Source: Spirochaetales bacterium
Lineage (GTDB): Bacteria; Spirochaetota; Leptospiria; Leptospirales; Leptonemataceae
Direction of reading: 5' to 3'
Assembly (NCBI GenBank): GCA_024233935.1
Contig: JACKOY010000007.1
Coordinates: 62,001-126,000 of the forward strand
Length of the DNA: 64,000 nt
Under the pieces are notes generated by a model. The model did not search any database, was not told where the DNA came from, and saw only the letters and a list, made by a program, of their open reading frames with translations. Of this stretch, positions 18,480-27,432 are shown one piece after another (the stretch's first letter is position 1; every line of letters starts with the position of its first letter). The position numbers and the translations under genes are program-made.

Positions 18480-18532
18480 GGATGAACGAACGCCAGCGTG
18501 TAGCGGCGTGTCTGCACTGAGGAAGAAATAGA

Positions 18533-19084
18533 ATGAAAGTGATACTACAAAAAGATGTGCCCAATCTTGGCGACGCCGGCGAGGTCAAAGACGTGGCGGC
18601 CGGCTACGCGCGCAACTATCTGATCCCGCGTAACTTCGTGATCGTGGCGCAGGCCGGCTCAACACGGGCCCTCGAACATCAACAGCAGCTCATGGCGCGA
18701 CAGGCCGCCAAACGGACAAAGGTTATGCAGGGGCTGGCCGGTGAGCTTTCCGCCCTGGGGTCGCTGGACGTGACCGTGCGCGTTGGCGCTAACGGCAAAA
18801 TGTTTGGTTCCGTGACACCGATGGTGGTGGCGCAGGCTCTGGCTGCAAAAGGCCACGCGATCGACCGCCGCAAGGTGGACCTGGGAGAGCGAATTCGCAA
18901 TCCCGGAACCTACAATATCAAACTACGTCTGGCAGAAAAGATCCACGTACCGCTCACGCTTAATGTGATCGCCGAGCACGATCCCGAGGAAGAATGGGCG
19001 CCGATCGTAGAAGAGCGCGCCCGACCGGGCCAGGAAGCGGAACCTTCTGAAGCCGCTGCGGAAAAAGAAGCGGACAGCGAGTAG
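18533..19084 (+). CDS. rplI: 50S ribosomal protein L9
   Basis: A 183-residue L9: N-terminal rRNA-binding domain MKVILQKDVPNLGDAGEVKD with VAAGYARNYLIPRNFV, a long connecting helix, and a C-terminal domain ending near VNVIAEH-type sequence. About 30 extra acidic residues follow (EEERARPGQEAE-like region to KEADSE), longer than the usual about 150. It starts 54 bases after ssb; rpsR normally lies between ssb and rplI but those 54 bases cannot hold it. Confidence 0.95.
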   Translation: MKVILQKDVPNLGDAGEVKDVAAGYARNYLIPRNFVIVAQAGSTRALEHQQQLMARQAAKRTKVMQGLAGELSALGSLDVTVRVGANGKMFGSVTPMVVAQALAAKGHAIDRRKVDLGERIRNPGTYNIKLRLAEKIHVPLTLNVIAEHDPEEEWAPIVEERARPGQEAEPSEAAAEKEADSE

Positions 19085-19108
19085 CCCCGGAGTTAGGAGA
19101 CGTCCGTA

Positions 19109-20479
19109 ATGGAGGCCTCCGCTATTCCGCACGACGCAGAAGCCGAACGTCAGGTTCTGGGGGCCCTGTTGCTCCGGCCGGAATTGGTGCTTCAGGTTTC
19201 TTCGATTGTCCAGAAAGACGATTTTTTCTTCGAAGGGCATCGGCACGTCTATACGGCAGTAAGCGATCTGCAAAACCGCGGCGCGGCCGAGCTCGACGCG
19301 GTTCAGGTGATCCATTACCTGCAAGACCACCAGCTGATTGAAAAAGTTGGTGGGGCGCCCTACGTCATGCGGCTGCCCCAGGACGTAATTGCTCCGGGCA
19401 ACGTAAATGTGCATGCGCGCCGATTGCGTAGTCTTGCACTGCGCCGGCGTTTGATGGAAGCTGCCAACAGTATTCTCGAAGACGCGGGCCGTCCGAGCGA
19501 AGATGAGAATCAGTTCCTGCGCGCCGTGGAGGACCGTATTCTCCGAATCACGAACAGCAGTTTTACGCAGGGAATCGTTGCCGCTTCCGAGCTGAAGTCG
19601 GATTTTTCGCAGTATCTGCACGGCTTAATTGAGTCGCGAGGTCAAATTCGGGGAACCGCCAGTGGTTTTCGAGAGCTGGACGGCATGACATCGGGCTTAA
19701 AGGGAGGGGAGCTGATCGTTCTTGCGGCGCGCCCCGGGATGGGAAAAACAACCCTGGCGATGAACATCGCGACCAACGTAGCAATGCGCACTGGCAAGGC
19801 GGCCCTGATCTTTTCTCTGGAGATGAGCAGCCTGGAATTGATGATGCGTCTGGTTTGTTCTGAGGCGCAGTTTAGCCATTCCGATTTGAAACGCGGCAAT
19901 ATTCCGGACCACCAGGCCGGCCGCATTCTCAAAGCAATCGACCGTGTTTGCGCGGCCCCGATTCACATAGATGACTCCGGGGATCTGGACATCTGGGAAT
20001 GCATGACGCGCACACGAAAGTTCAAGGTGGAACTGGATCAGCGCGGACAGGAACTGGGCCTCGTGATTGTCGATTATCTTCAGTTGATGAGCGATCCTGA
20101 ATCGCGCAAGCAGGGACGCCAACACGAAGTCGCAATGATTTCCCGCAGCCTGAAGCAACTGTCCAAGATGGTCGGCGCTCCGATACTCGCGCTTTCGCAA
20201 ATGAATCGATCTGTGGAGCAACGTCGGGGGGATTTCGCAAAGCCACAGCTTTCAGACTTACGCGAGTCCGGCGCGATCGAGCAGGACGCCGATATCGTCA
20301 TGTTTATTCACCAGCAACCTCCCGGTGAGGCTGAAAGCGTGGAAGATCTGGAAAACCAGGGTACGGTCGAAATCATACTCGCGAAGCATCGTAGTGGACC
20401 GGTGGGTTCGTTTCGTCTTGCCTTTCGACCACACATGAACCGCTTCGACGATCGTGTCGAGGCCGAGCCGGCCTACTAG
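19109..20479 (+). CDS. dnaB: Replicative DNA helicase DnaB
   Basis: A 456-residue RecA-fold hexameric helicase. The N-terminal domain begins at PHDAEAERQVLGALLL. The C-terminal domain begins near the linker GTASGFRELDGMTSGLKGGE, with Walker A AARPGMGKTT (about 206-215), Walker B LVIVDYLQLM, the H4 region LSQMNRSVEQRRGDF and the arginine-finger region KHRSGPVGSFRL. No intein is present. It lies 25 bases after rplI and is the last gene of the rpsF run with clear spacing. Confidence 0.97.
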   Translation: MEASAIPHDAEAERQVLGALLLRPELVLQVSSIVQKDDFFFEGHRHVYTAVSDLQNRGAAELDAVQVIHYLQDHQLIEKVGGAPYVMRLPQDVIAPGNVNVHARRLRSLALRRRLMEAANSILEDAGRPSEDENQFLRAVEDRILRITNSSFTQGIVAASELKSDFSQYLHGLIESRGQIRGTASGFRELDGMTSGLKGGELIVLAARPGMGKTTLAMNIATNVAMRTGKAALIFSLEMSSLELMMRLVCSEAQFSHSDLKRGNIPDHQAGRILKAIDRVCAAPIHIDDSGDLDIWECMTRTRKFKVELDQRGQELGLVIVDYLQLMSDPESRKQGRQHEVAMISRSLKQLSKMVGAPILALSQMNRSVEQRRGDFAKPQLSDLRESGAIEQDADIVMFIHQQPPGEAESVEDLENQGTVEIILAKHRSGPVGSFRLAFRPHMNRFDDRVEAEPAY

Positions 20480-20544
20480 GCAGAAAATCCAGCGTCTTAC
20501 AAAAAAAAGCGCAACAGATCGCGTTTTGGCGACCCTTGCGGGGC

Positions 20545-21015
20545 ATGAACCTGAAAGAAAGACGGACGCTCGTCAAGACGCGCCCGAAACACCCCCTTCG
20601 ACCTCGCTGTAAATTCCTGGTTCCCGCAGCCCATATGGAACTGCTCGGGGAACGTGTTGGATCTGAAACCGTCGCGGAATACCTGCCCCGGCTCGTGCGT
20701 CTCGCGCGCCGCCGCGCTCGCCAGCTACCGCGATTTGCCAAATACACAGCCCAATACCAACAGGACGGGCAGGACTTGCAGAGAGTGAATTTTCGGCCGG
20801 AGGGGCAAATTTGGGCTGAGTTCAAGCTCATAGCCCGTGGCTGTAGCGCGTCGATGTGCTACTTGTTCGTTTATTTGCTCCTGCGCGAGGAGGCCTGGAG
20901 CCGCGCCGACCGTTCCGCGAACGAACCTTCGTTCCCATTTGTGATGGATCTGCGCGAAATTGCTCGGCCAGGCGGCTTTCGGTTTGTTCGGCGCCTGTTT
21001 GTGCAGCGCGAATAG
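20545..21015 (+). CDS. DUF1564 family protein
   Basis: A 156-residue basic protein. The core YQQDGQDLQRVNFRPEGQIW followed by AEFKLIARGCSASMCYLF matches, from memory, DUF1564 proteins, which are expanded in Leptospira and carry the pattern GQNLxxxNFRPxxxDWxELxxLA. Function is unknown; the N-terminal half (LGERVGSETVAEYLPRLVRLARRRAR) looks like a ribbon-helix-helix or helical DNA-binding segment, which is inference. The start is uncertain: ATG 20545 or TTG 20536, neither with a good ribosome binding site. It sits between dnaB and radA. I used this family as one of the main taxonomic clues for the window. Confidence 0.7.
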   Translation: MNLKERRTLVKTRPKHPLRPRCKFLVPAAHMELLGERVGSETVAEYLPRLVRLARRRARQLPRFAKYTAQYQQDGQDLQRVNFRPEGQIWAEFKLIARGCSASMCYLFVYLLLREEAWSRADRSANEPSFPFVMDLREIARPGGFRFVRRLFVQRE

Positions 21016-21119
21016 GCCTCAACCGGGTCGCCACACACCCAAAACCTGAGATTGCCGGACGCACCCGGGGAGCGGGAGGGCGGAGCCAGGATGTCACAGT
21101 CCTGGTGTAGGATTCAGTC

Positions 21120-22502
21120 ATGAAAAAGAAGGCCGACAGCGTCTTTGTTTGCAGAGAATGCGGGGCGGAACATCCACGCTGGACGGGACGATGCCGTTCC
21201 TGCAATTCGTGGAACAGCGTGGCCGAGTCGCGCGGGACTCCCACTGTCTCGGCGGGGCGTGGCCCGGGAGCGGAACCCCTCCTGTCCCTGGCCGAAGTCG
21301 TGGGCGTAAAAGAAACGCGCTTATCGAGCGGACTTGCGGATATCGATCTGGTTCTTGGAGGCGGATTCGTACCCGGCTCGCTGATCCTGGTGGCCGGGGA
21401 GCCAGGGGTTGGTAAATCGACCCTGCTTTTGGAACTGGCCCGGAGCGCCCCGGCCGGTTTTGTGTACTTCTGCGGAGAAGAGGCCCCTGCTCAAATTGGG
21501 AGTCGCGCGCAAAGATTGGGGTTACGCGATCAGGACCTTCGCCTGAGCAGGCAATCCGATCCCGAGGCGCTCGCGCGATTTATTCTGCAAACCAGGCCAC
21601 CTCTGGTGGCAATCGATTCGATACAGACGCTGTCCCGGAGCGGAACCAGCGGGATGCCGGGGTTGGTCGGGCAGTTGCGGGAAGCCACGATGATCCTCCT
21701 GGATGCCGCCCGGGCGGCCGGGACCACGGTGATTGTGACCGGGCACGTAACAAAGGAGGGCAACCTGGCCGGTCCGCGCATGATTGAACACATGATGGAT
21801 GTTGTACTCTACCTGGAAAGCGATCGCCTGAATCACTTTCGGATCCTGCGCGCCAGCAAGAACCGCTTTGGACCGGTCGGTGAGGTGGCCCTTTTCGAAA
21901 TGGGTGCCGCGGGCCTGCGTAGCCTGAGCGGGCTGGACATAGCCAGATCGGACGCCAATGCTCCGGGGCGCGTCTGCAGCGTGTTGCTTGAAGGCAGCCG
22001 ACCAATCACGGTCGAAGTGCAGGCCCTGGTCTGCCGCTCAACCCCGGGCCCTCCCCGCCGGGTAGCAGAAGGGCTCGACACGCGGCGACTTACTCTAATT
22101 GCGGCTGTGCTGGAGAAGTTCTTGAAAGTCCGACTGACCGAGTGTGATATTTTTGCCAATCTGGCTGGCGGGCTTGACGCAGACGAGCCCGCGCTCGACC
22201 TTGCAGTATCCGTGGCTATTTTGTCTTCTCTTCGTGATACCAGCGTTCCTCAAGGCCTCGCCTGTCTGGGCGAGGTTGGTCTTTCGGGCGAGGTACGCGC
22301 CGTCGCCCGTCTGGCTCCCCGTATTTTGGATCTGGAGCGCCTGGGTTTCAAGAGCCTGGTCCTGCCCGATGCCGATCGGGAATCACTTCCGGTTTCCCGT
22401 TTGGGCCGGCGCCCGGTTTCGCATGTTGGAGAGCTCATCGGCCGGGTGTTCGGGGACTCGGGCTGCGCGTCGAATCGGGAGGCGATCCGGTGCGCGGAAT
22501 GA
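21120..22502 (+). CDS. radA: DNA repair protein RadA/Sms
   Basis: A 460-residue RecA-like ATPase acting in branch migration and recombination-dependent repair. The four-cysteine zinc finger is Cys11, Cys14, Cys25 and Cys28 (VCRECGAEHPRWTGRCRSC). Walker A GEPGVGKST is at 93-101, and the RadA-specific KNRFG motif lies near residue 246. The C-terminal Lon-like domain is seen as LECDIFANLAGG-type sequence and GLACLGEVGLSGEVRAV. Its stop overlaps the ATG of the small lipoprotein gene (ATGA). Confidence 0.96.
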   Translation: MKKKADSVFVCRECGAEHPRWTGRCRSCNSWNSVAESRGTPTVSAGRGPGAEPLLSLAEVVGVKETRLSSGLADIDLVLGGGFVPGSLILVAGEPGVGKSTLLLELARSAPAGFVYFCGEEAPAQIGSRAQRLGLRDQDLRLSRQSDPEALARFILQTRPPLVAIDSIQTLSRSGTSGMPGLVGQLREATMILLDAARAAGTTVIVTGHVTKEGNLAGPRMIEHMMDVVLYLESDRLNHFRILRASKNRFGPVGEVALFEMGAAGLRSLSGLDIARSDANAPGRVCSVLLEGSRPITVEVQALVCRSTPGPPRRVAEGLDTRRLTLIAAVLEKFLKVRLTECDIFANLAGGLDADEPALDLAVSVAILSSLRDTSVPQGLACLGEVGLSGEVRAVARLAPRILDLERLGFKSLVLPDADRESLPVSRLGRRPVSHVGELIGRVFGDSGCASNREAIRCAE

Positions 22503-22783
22503 TTCGGCTTATAGCATGCCTGTTGCTTTCGAGTCTGGCCTTTTGTAGCGCCCGTCCGACGCAGGAAGATGTCACGCGAGTCCAGAGCACATTTTTGAGT
22601 CTGCGATTTCGCGCTCCGCTCAGTTCGGAGTTGCGCGGCCGCAGCGATATGGAACTCTTTCGCATGAGCTGCCAGATGCAGAACGTGCGGTGCGATGACG
22701 TGCTTGAGATTCTGAAAAGTGCAAAGCCGGAATTCTACAATCAACTGACCGCAACCGAATCTGCGGCCGGCGAGAGACCATGA
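22499..22783 (+). CDS. Small putative lipoprotein between radA and ctp
   Basis: A 94-residue protein started at the ATG that overlaps the radA stop (ATGA); an in-frame GTG three codons upstream is possible but the overlap favours ATG. The signal MIRLIACLLLSSLAFC ends with a lipobox-like LAFC. The mature part is short, helical and charged with two further cysteines (RMSCQMQNVRCDDVLEIL). Its stop overlaps the ATG of the ctp gene by four bases. The position suggests a partner or substrate of the periplasmic protease, but no domain is recognised. Confidence 0.7.
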   Translation: MIRLIACLLLSSLAFCSARPTQEDVTRVQSTFLSLRFRAPLSSELRGRSDMELFRMSCQMQNVRCDDVLEILKSAKPEFYNQLTATESAAGERP

Positions 22784-24183
22784 TACATAGACTTCTGAAA
22801 AAATTGACCCGGCTGCAGTTCTGGCCGGCCGTCGGCATCGCGAGCCTTGCCCTCAACGCGCTTCTCATAGCCGGTCCTGCCCTGGCCGACCGCGAGGTCA
22901 CGGCCCGTCAGCAGGACACTCTGCAGCGGCTCCTGTTTTACATGCAGAATCTCTACGTGGAGCCCATTCAGGAAGAGACCTTGCTTGAGGGCGCCATTCG
23001 CGGATTGTTGCAATCGAGTGGCGATCCCTATACGCGCTACCTGAACGAAGACGAATTCAGTGAATTTCTGAGCATGGAGCAGGGCCGCCGGATTGGTATC
23101 GGCGTTGAAGTTTCCATGGAGGATGGCCTTCCCATAATCATTGCTCCGCTGCCCGGTGGGCCCGCAGACCGAGCGGGCGTTATGGCGGGTGACCGGATCG
23201 TTTCCATAGAAGGCCATGAAACCGAAGGCATGGAGTTCGGCCGGATGATTCAACTGATCGGTGGCGAACGAAATTCAGTCGTGCGCATTGAGGTCGGCCG
23301 AACAGGCGTGCCGGATCCCATCGCGTTTGAGATAACCCGCGACGAGTTCCAGCTCGACTATGTACATCCGTTCTTCTTCGAAGAGCAAAAAATCGGTTAC
23401 ATTCGCCTGCTGCATTTCTTCGGGGAAGAGGGCGGGAGCATTGAGCGTTTCCGGGCCGCCCTGGAGGATTTTCAACGCAAGCAGGCCCGTGGGCTCATCA
23501 TCGACCTGCGCGACAATACCGGCGGGCACCTTCAGATGGCTTCGCTTTTGACCGGTTACTTCTTGAAGCCCGGGCAGGTCATTGTAAGTGCGCGCGGCCG
23601 CATCGAGTCGATGAACACAACCTTTTCGGCCGATCAAGATGCCGGCCTTGTTTCCGAAACCATGCCGGTGGTCGTACTTGTAAACGGTGGTTCCGCTTCG
23701 GCCTCGGAGATCATGGCCGGAGCTTTACAGGATCATCGACGGGCTACGCTCATCGGGACCCGCACTTTCGGTAAAGCCTCCGTTCAGCGCGTGATCCGTC
23801 CGTTGCCCAATGATGCGGCCGCAATGATTACGATCCAGAAATACTTCACGCCGCTTGACCGGGCCATACACGGTCAGGGGCTCACACCCGATATCGTGGT
23901 ATCGGCAATCCAGCCTTCCGGCGATGATAACTTTTATCTGAACAAGATGAGCCGGGCTGGTTTCTTCACGGAGTTTCGTCGGGCGCATCCGAACTACTCG
24001 AACGGGCTTGTTGAGACTTTCCGGCGGGAGCTGACCGAGCGCGGTTATCGTCTCTCAGATCAGGTTGCTCTTTTGGTCCTGAAACGAGAGTATCGTCTGC
24101 TGAGGCCGGAAACGCCGGATCTGGAAACGGATCCGCAATTGCGTCGCGCACTTCTCGTGTTGGGGCGTCCTTCCGGTCAATGA
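22780..24183 (+). CDS. ctpA: Carboxyl-terminal processing protease (S41 family)
   Basis: A 467-residue periplasmic serine protease. A signal or anchor (FWPAVGIASLALNALLIAG) is followed by a helical N-terminal region, then a PDZ domain at about 100-190 (GIGVEVSMEDGLPIIIAPLP, GGPADRAGVMAGDRIVSIEG). The S41 domain carries NGGSASASE with a likely Ser307 nucleophile and Lys332 in FGKASVQ; the 25-residue spacing fits the Ser-Lys dyad of the family. It trims C-termini of exported proteins. It is translationally coupled to the lipoprotein gene before it and overlaps tsaD by four bases after it. Confidence 0.94.
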   Translation: MIHRLLKKLTRLQFWPAVGIASLALNALLIAGPALADREVTARQQDTLQRLLFYMQNLYVEPIQEETLLEGAIRGLLQSSGDPYTRYLNEDEFSEFLSMEQGRRIGIGVEVSMEDGLPIIIAPLPGGPADRAGVMAGDRIVSIEGHETEGMEFGRMIQLIGGERNSVVRIEVGRTGVPDPIAFEITRDEFQLDYVHPFFFEEQKIGYIRLLHFFGEEGGSIERFRAALEDFQRKQARGLIIDLRDNTGGHLQMASLLTGYFLKPGQVIVSARGRIESMNTTFSADQDAGLVSETMPVVVLVNGGSASASEIMAGALQDHRRATLIGTRTFGKASVQRVIRPLPNDAAAMITIQKYFTPLDRAIHGQGLTPDIVVSAIQPSGDDNFYLNKMSRAGFFTEFRRAHPNYSNGLVETFRRELTERGYRLSDQVALLVLKREYRLLRPETPDLETDPQLRRALLVLGRPSGQ

Positions 24184-25235
24184 CGCCGGTCGGTGTGATC
24201 GGGCTTGGCATCGAAAGTTCCTGCGACGAGACCTCGGTCGCCCTGATCCGGAATGGTTCGGAGTGCCTGGCGAATCTGGTGCACTCCCAGATAGAGCAGC
24301 ACGCCCCCTTTCGAGGTGTTGTGCCCGAGATTGCCAGTCGGGCTCACCTGGAAAAGATCAACACGTTGTACGATCGGGCGCTCGTGGAAGCCGGCCTCAG
24401 CACGGAGCAGCTCGAGTATGTAAGCGTGAGTGTGCGTCCGGGATTGGTGGGATCGCTGATGGTCGGCGCCCAGTTCGCCAAGAGTTTTGCTCTGGTCACG
24501 GGCCGGCCGATCATCGGTGTGGACCATCTTGAGGCGCATCTCTACGCGCCCTGCCTGGAGGGTCACCGACCGGAATTTCCGTTTTTAGGTCTGCTTCTGT
24601 CGGGCGGCAATTCGGCAATTTTTATGGTCCACGGTCCGGGGCAATTGGAGTTGCTTGCCGACACCCTCGACGATGCGTGTGGTGAGGCCTTCGACAAAGC
24701 GGCCGCGATTCTCGGTCTGCCATTCCCGGGCGGTCCGCATGTGGAGCGGGCCGCGGCGGGTTTTCATCCCGAAGCCAGTCATCGGCGCCTTTTCCCGAAG
24801 TTGCTCCGACACCGTGGTGACGCTCCGCCGGCCTTTTCCTTTTCTGGTATCAAGACCGCTCTTCTGCGCGCCGTCCAGGACGGTTCCCATCCGGTAGAGC
24901 TACTGGCCTGGGACTTTCAGGACACGGTCTTCGAGCTTGTCGAGCGTGTGCTTTTGCGGTTGGTGCAGACGACCGGGATCACCCGGGTTGTGGCTTCGGG
25001 TGGAGTGCTCGCAAACCAGACCCTGCGCGTACGTCTGGAGAAGCTCGCCCGGGAGTCCGGATTTGCTCTGGTGTATCCCCGTTCCCGTCTGCTTTGCACA
25101 GACAATGCGGCCATGATCGGCGCCCTGGGGTACTTCCTTCGCAATACAGCATTTCAGTTTCGTGACCTTTCCTTTGATGTTTCCAGCAAAAGGTATTTGC
25201 CACCGGCGCGGCCATCTGATTCGCTACGCCCCTAA
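24180..25235 (+). CDS. tsaD: tRNA N6-threonylcarbamoyladenosine synthesis protein TsaD
   Basis: A 351-residue ASKHA-fold protein transferring threonylcarbamoyl to A37 of ANN-reading tRNAs, with TsaB and TsaE. GIESSCDETSVALI is at the N-terminus. The metal motif is in GVDHLEAHLYAP near residue 120, and the nucleotide site is LLLSGGNSAIFMV and DKAAAILGLPFPGG. The C-terminal VASGGVLANQTLR and LCTDNAAMIGALG complete the family pattern. It starts inside the ctp stop. Confidence 0.96.
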   Translation: MTPVGVIGLGIESSCDETSVALIRNGSECLANLVHSQIEQHAPFRGVVPEIASRAHLEKINTLYDRALVEAGLSTEQLEYVSVSVRPGLVGSLMVGAQFAKSFALVTGRPIIGVDHLEAHLYAPCLEGHRPEFPFLGLLLSGGNSAIFMVHGPGQLELLADTLDDACGEAFDKAAAILGLPFPGGPHVERAAAGFHPEASHRRLFPKLLRHRGDAPPAFSFSGIKTALLRAVQDGSHPVELLAWDFQDTVFELVERVLLRLVQTTGITRVVASGGVLANQTLRVRLEKLARESGFALVYPRSRLLCTDNAAMIGALGYFLRNTAFQFRDLSFDVSSKRYLPPARPSDSLRP

Positions 25236-25239
25236 GGCT

Positions 25240-26004
25240 ATGACGCGGATCAAAGAGAAGCTCGGCTGGGTTCCGAACCTGTTTACGCTGTCAAATTTGA
25301 CACTTGGTTTTTTTTCGATTCTAATTTCCACAACATCCGGCGGCAATCGAGAACTGCTGACCCTGAGCGGCGCCTTCATTCTCCTGGCGATGCTTTGCGA
25401 TGGCCTGGATGGTTTTGCCGCGCGCTTGCTGGATGCCCGTTCAGCCCTCGGAGCGCAACTCGACAGCCTGGCTGATCTGACGGCTTTTGGGATCGCACCT
25501 GGCGCGCTCATGTATTCCAACATCCTGTCGACGTACAACTACGATGTCGGGGGAGGGCTCTTTCTTCCGACCGGCATGCTCATCTCGGCCATCTTTCCAG
25601 CCTGCGCTGCTTTCCGACTGGCGCGCTTCAACGTAGTCCACGATGAAGACAGTTTCGCCGGTTTGCCTTCTCCGGTAGCCGGGGTCATTGTGGCATTGAT
25701 GCCCCTGGCGTTCGGGGAACTGATACCGGTTCCCGAAGTGGTACTGATTGTCATATTTGTGATCACGGGGTTTTTGATGGTCAGCACGGTTCGTTACGCG
25801 AAGCCTCAGGTGACCGTCCTGCGCCGCTTTTCCCCGGTCCGCCTGGGCATCGTCATCGCGTTTTTGGCCGCATCTCTGGTTTTTGTTGGATTGCGTTACG
25901 GAACAGACTTTTCGGCGGCCGGTCTCTTTACGATCATAGTACTATATGTTGCGGTGGGCATCATCTCGCTTGTGATTCATGCCATTCAAGAATACCGCGT
26001 TTAG
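25240..26004 (+). CDS. pssA: CDP-diacylglycerol--serine O-phosphatidyltransferase
   Basis: A 254-residue membrane enzyme of the CDP-alcohol phosphotransferase family. The signature DG-x2-AR-x8-G-x3-D-x3-D is complete in DGFAARLLDARSALGAQLDS followed by LAD. It has about six to eight membrane helices. The start MTRIKEKLGWVPNLFTLSNL is typical of PssA and begins five bases after tsaD; an upstream start inside tsaD would add non-family residues. It likely makes phosphatidylserine, the precursor of phosphatidylethanolamine. A CDP-alcohol transferase with another acceptor cannot be excluded. Confidence 0.88.
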   Translation: MTRIKEKLGWVPNLFTLSNLTLGFFSILISTTSGGNRELLTLSGAFILLAMLCDGLDGFAARLLDARSALGAQLDSLADLTAFGIAPGALMYSNILSTYNYDVGGGLFLPTGMLISAIFPACAAFRLARFNVVHDEDSFAGLPSPVAGVIVALMPLAFGELIPVPEVVLIVIFVITGFLMVSTVRYAKPQVTVLRRFSPVRLGIVIAFLAASLVFVGLRYGTDFSAAGLFTIIVLYVAVGIISLVIHAIQEYRV

Positions 26005-26034
26005 TTTCGGCCATGCCCGTCGGTCAGGTGCGCG

Positions 26035-27405
26035 CTACTGCCAGCCGAGACCATGGAGCGGAATTCGGGCCTGGAGGCTCACGAAGGTATTGGGTCCGGC
26101 GCGATCCCGGCTGCTTTCGAAGTAGAAAAACAAGAACCGGCTTCGCGCGCGCAAGACCACGAGTGCATTGGCGCCGCCCGCTTCCAGTTCCTGGAAGCGC
26201 ACACGTCCGCCCTGTTGATCCGGAGCGCGCAGGAACAAAAAAAATCCCGAACGCGGCCCGGGCTGGGCGTAGGCCAGGCCGAGTTTCCATTGCCAGCCGC
26301 CGTAGCGCAACCGTGCCCCCAATTCCCCTCGCCGGGGGCCATTTCGGGGCGCCTCCCAGGTCGCCTCAAGTCCGAGCCGCTTGTGCCCATAGCTCAGGCC
26401 CAGGCGGGCTGCGCTGTCGGCCCGCCGCTCGTATCCCGGGTTTGCACCGTAGTGTCGGGCCTCATAAGCCCGAAAGCCGAGTATCGCCCTCAGATTTGCC
26501 ATGAGCCGGGGCCGGAACTCGAGTGTCCCGATTCGGCGACCCTGCAGACCCCGATCTTCGCCGGCCAGCTCCAACCGCCAGCATTCCCGCAGAAGGAGTT
26601 CCAGGTCCAGACGCCCCGAACGGTCCCGCCGCCCGGGTAAGGGCGAATCACTTTCCGGAGTTTCGTAGTCCCACTGCTCTTGTCTTTCCGCGCCCGTGGA
26701 AAGCGCCAGCCCGGGCTCGGAAAGCGTGAACTGGCCGTAGCCATAGACGGTTCGCCCGTTGGCGACCACGTCGGTGTGGAGATGATCGTCCGGGCTGAAA
26801 AGATCGGTCACCTTCAGCGTCAGGGCGCCTGCGCTCAGGCCGGGATGCCAGGCCAGAAGATGGTGGGCCGAAGACCACGCCAGGCCGGGTCCGGCCGCAG
26901 ACTGCACTCCGAAGAATCCGAACTCCCCGGCTGGCAATCGACTCATGAACCAGAGCGAATCCCGGGACCGCCCGTGCGGAATCCCGGTCAGAAAGGACAG
27001 CTGTTCCTGGTCGGAAAGAAAACGACTGTCCGGTCCCGGCAGGCCACGCCGTCCGGCATAAACACCAACCCATTGGCTCTGGATTTGGCCCGAAAGAAAG
27101 CCCCGTTCCAGGAGCCGTTGGCTGCCCGGCCGTATCCCTTTTTTGATTGATTGCCGGGCTTCCACGAAAAATTCATACTGTTCCGGGAATAAAACCGAGT
27201 TGGTTGCGGCGCTGGTCTTGATGTGAAAAAGCGAGAAGGGCCGTCGGGCCGGTGCGGCGGGTACCAGGGTCTGGTTCAGGCCGGATGCCAGCCAGAATTC
27301 ACTTCCATCGTTTTCGGCCGGGCATTCGCCCGGTGAGGCACATAGCATGACGGCGCACAGAAAGATGACCTCAAGGCGGCCCGGACCCGTTAAAAACGTC
27401 CTCAC
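26035..27405 (-). CDS. Putative outer-membrane beta-barrel protein
   Basis: A 456-residue protein with a signal-like N-terminus (LEVIFLCAVMLCASPGEC). The rest has many alternating hydrophobic/polar strands rich in Gly, Tyr, Trp and Arg, for example LGLSYGHKRLGLEATWEAP, LGARLRYGGWQWKLGLAYA and TFVSLQARIPLHGLGWQ at the end. This is the look of a transmembrane beta barrel, but I recognise no specific family. The start is a GTG only 27 bases from the start of the divergent sigma-factor gene, so either the promoters overlap coding sequence or one start is further in. It is a candidate target or sensor partner for that sigma factor (inference). Confidence 0.6.
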   Translation of the reverse strand: MRTFLTGPGRLEVIFLCAVMLCASPGECPAENDGSEFWLASGLNQTLVPAAPARRPFSLFHIKTSAATNSVLFPEQYEFFVEARQSIKKGIRPGSQRLLERGFLSGQIQSQWVGVYAGRRGLPGPDSRFLSDQEQLSFLTGIPHGRSRDSLWFMSRLPAGEFGFFGVQSAAGPGLAWSSAHHLLAWHPGLSAGALTLKVTDLFSPDDHLHTDVVANGRTVYGYGQFTLSEPGLALSTGAERQEQWDYETPESDSPLPGRRDRSGRLDLELLLRECWRLELAGEDRGLQGRRIGTLEFRPRLMANLRAILGFRAYEARHYGANPGYERRADSAARLGLSYGHKRLGLEATWEAPRNGPRRGELGARLRYGGWQWKLGLAYAQPGPRSGFFLFLRAPDQQGGRVRFQELEAGGANALVVLRARSRFLFFYFESSRDRAGPNTFVSLQARIPLHGLGWQ

Positions 27406-27432
27406 ACCTGCAAGGGGTCGTCCGTTTGCGCT

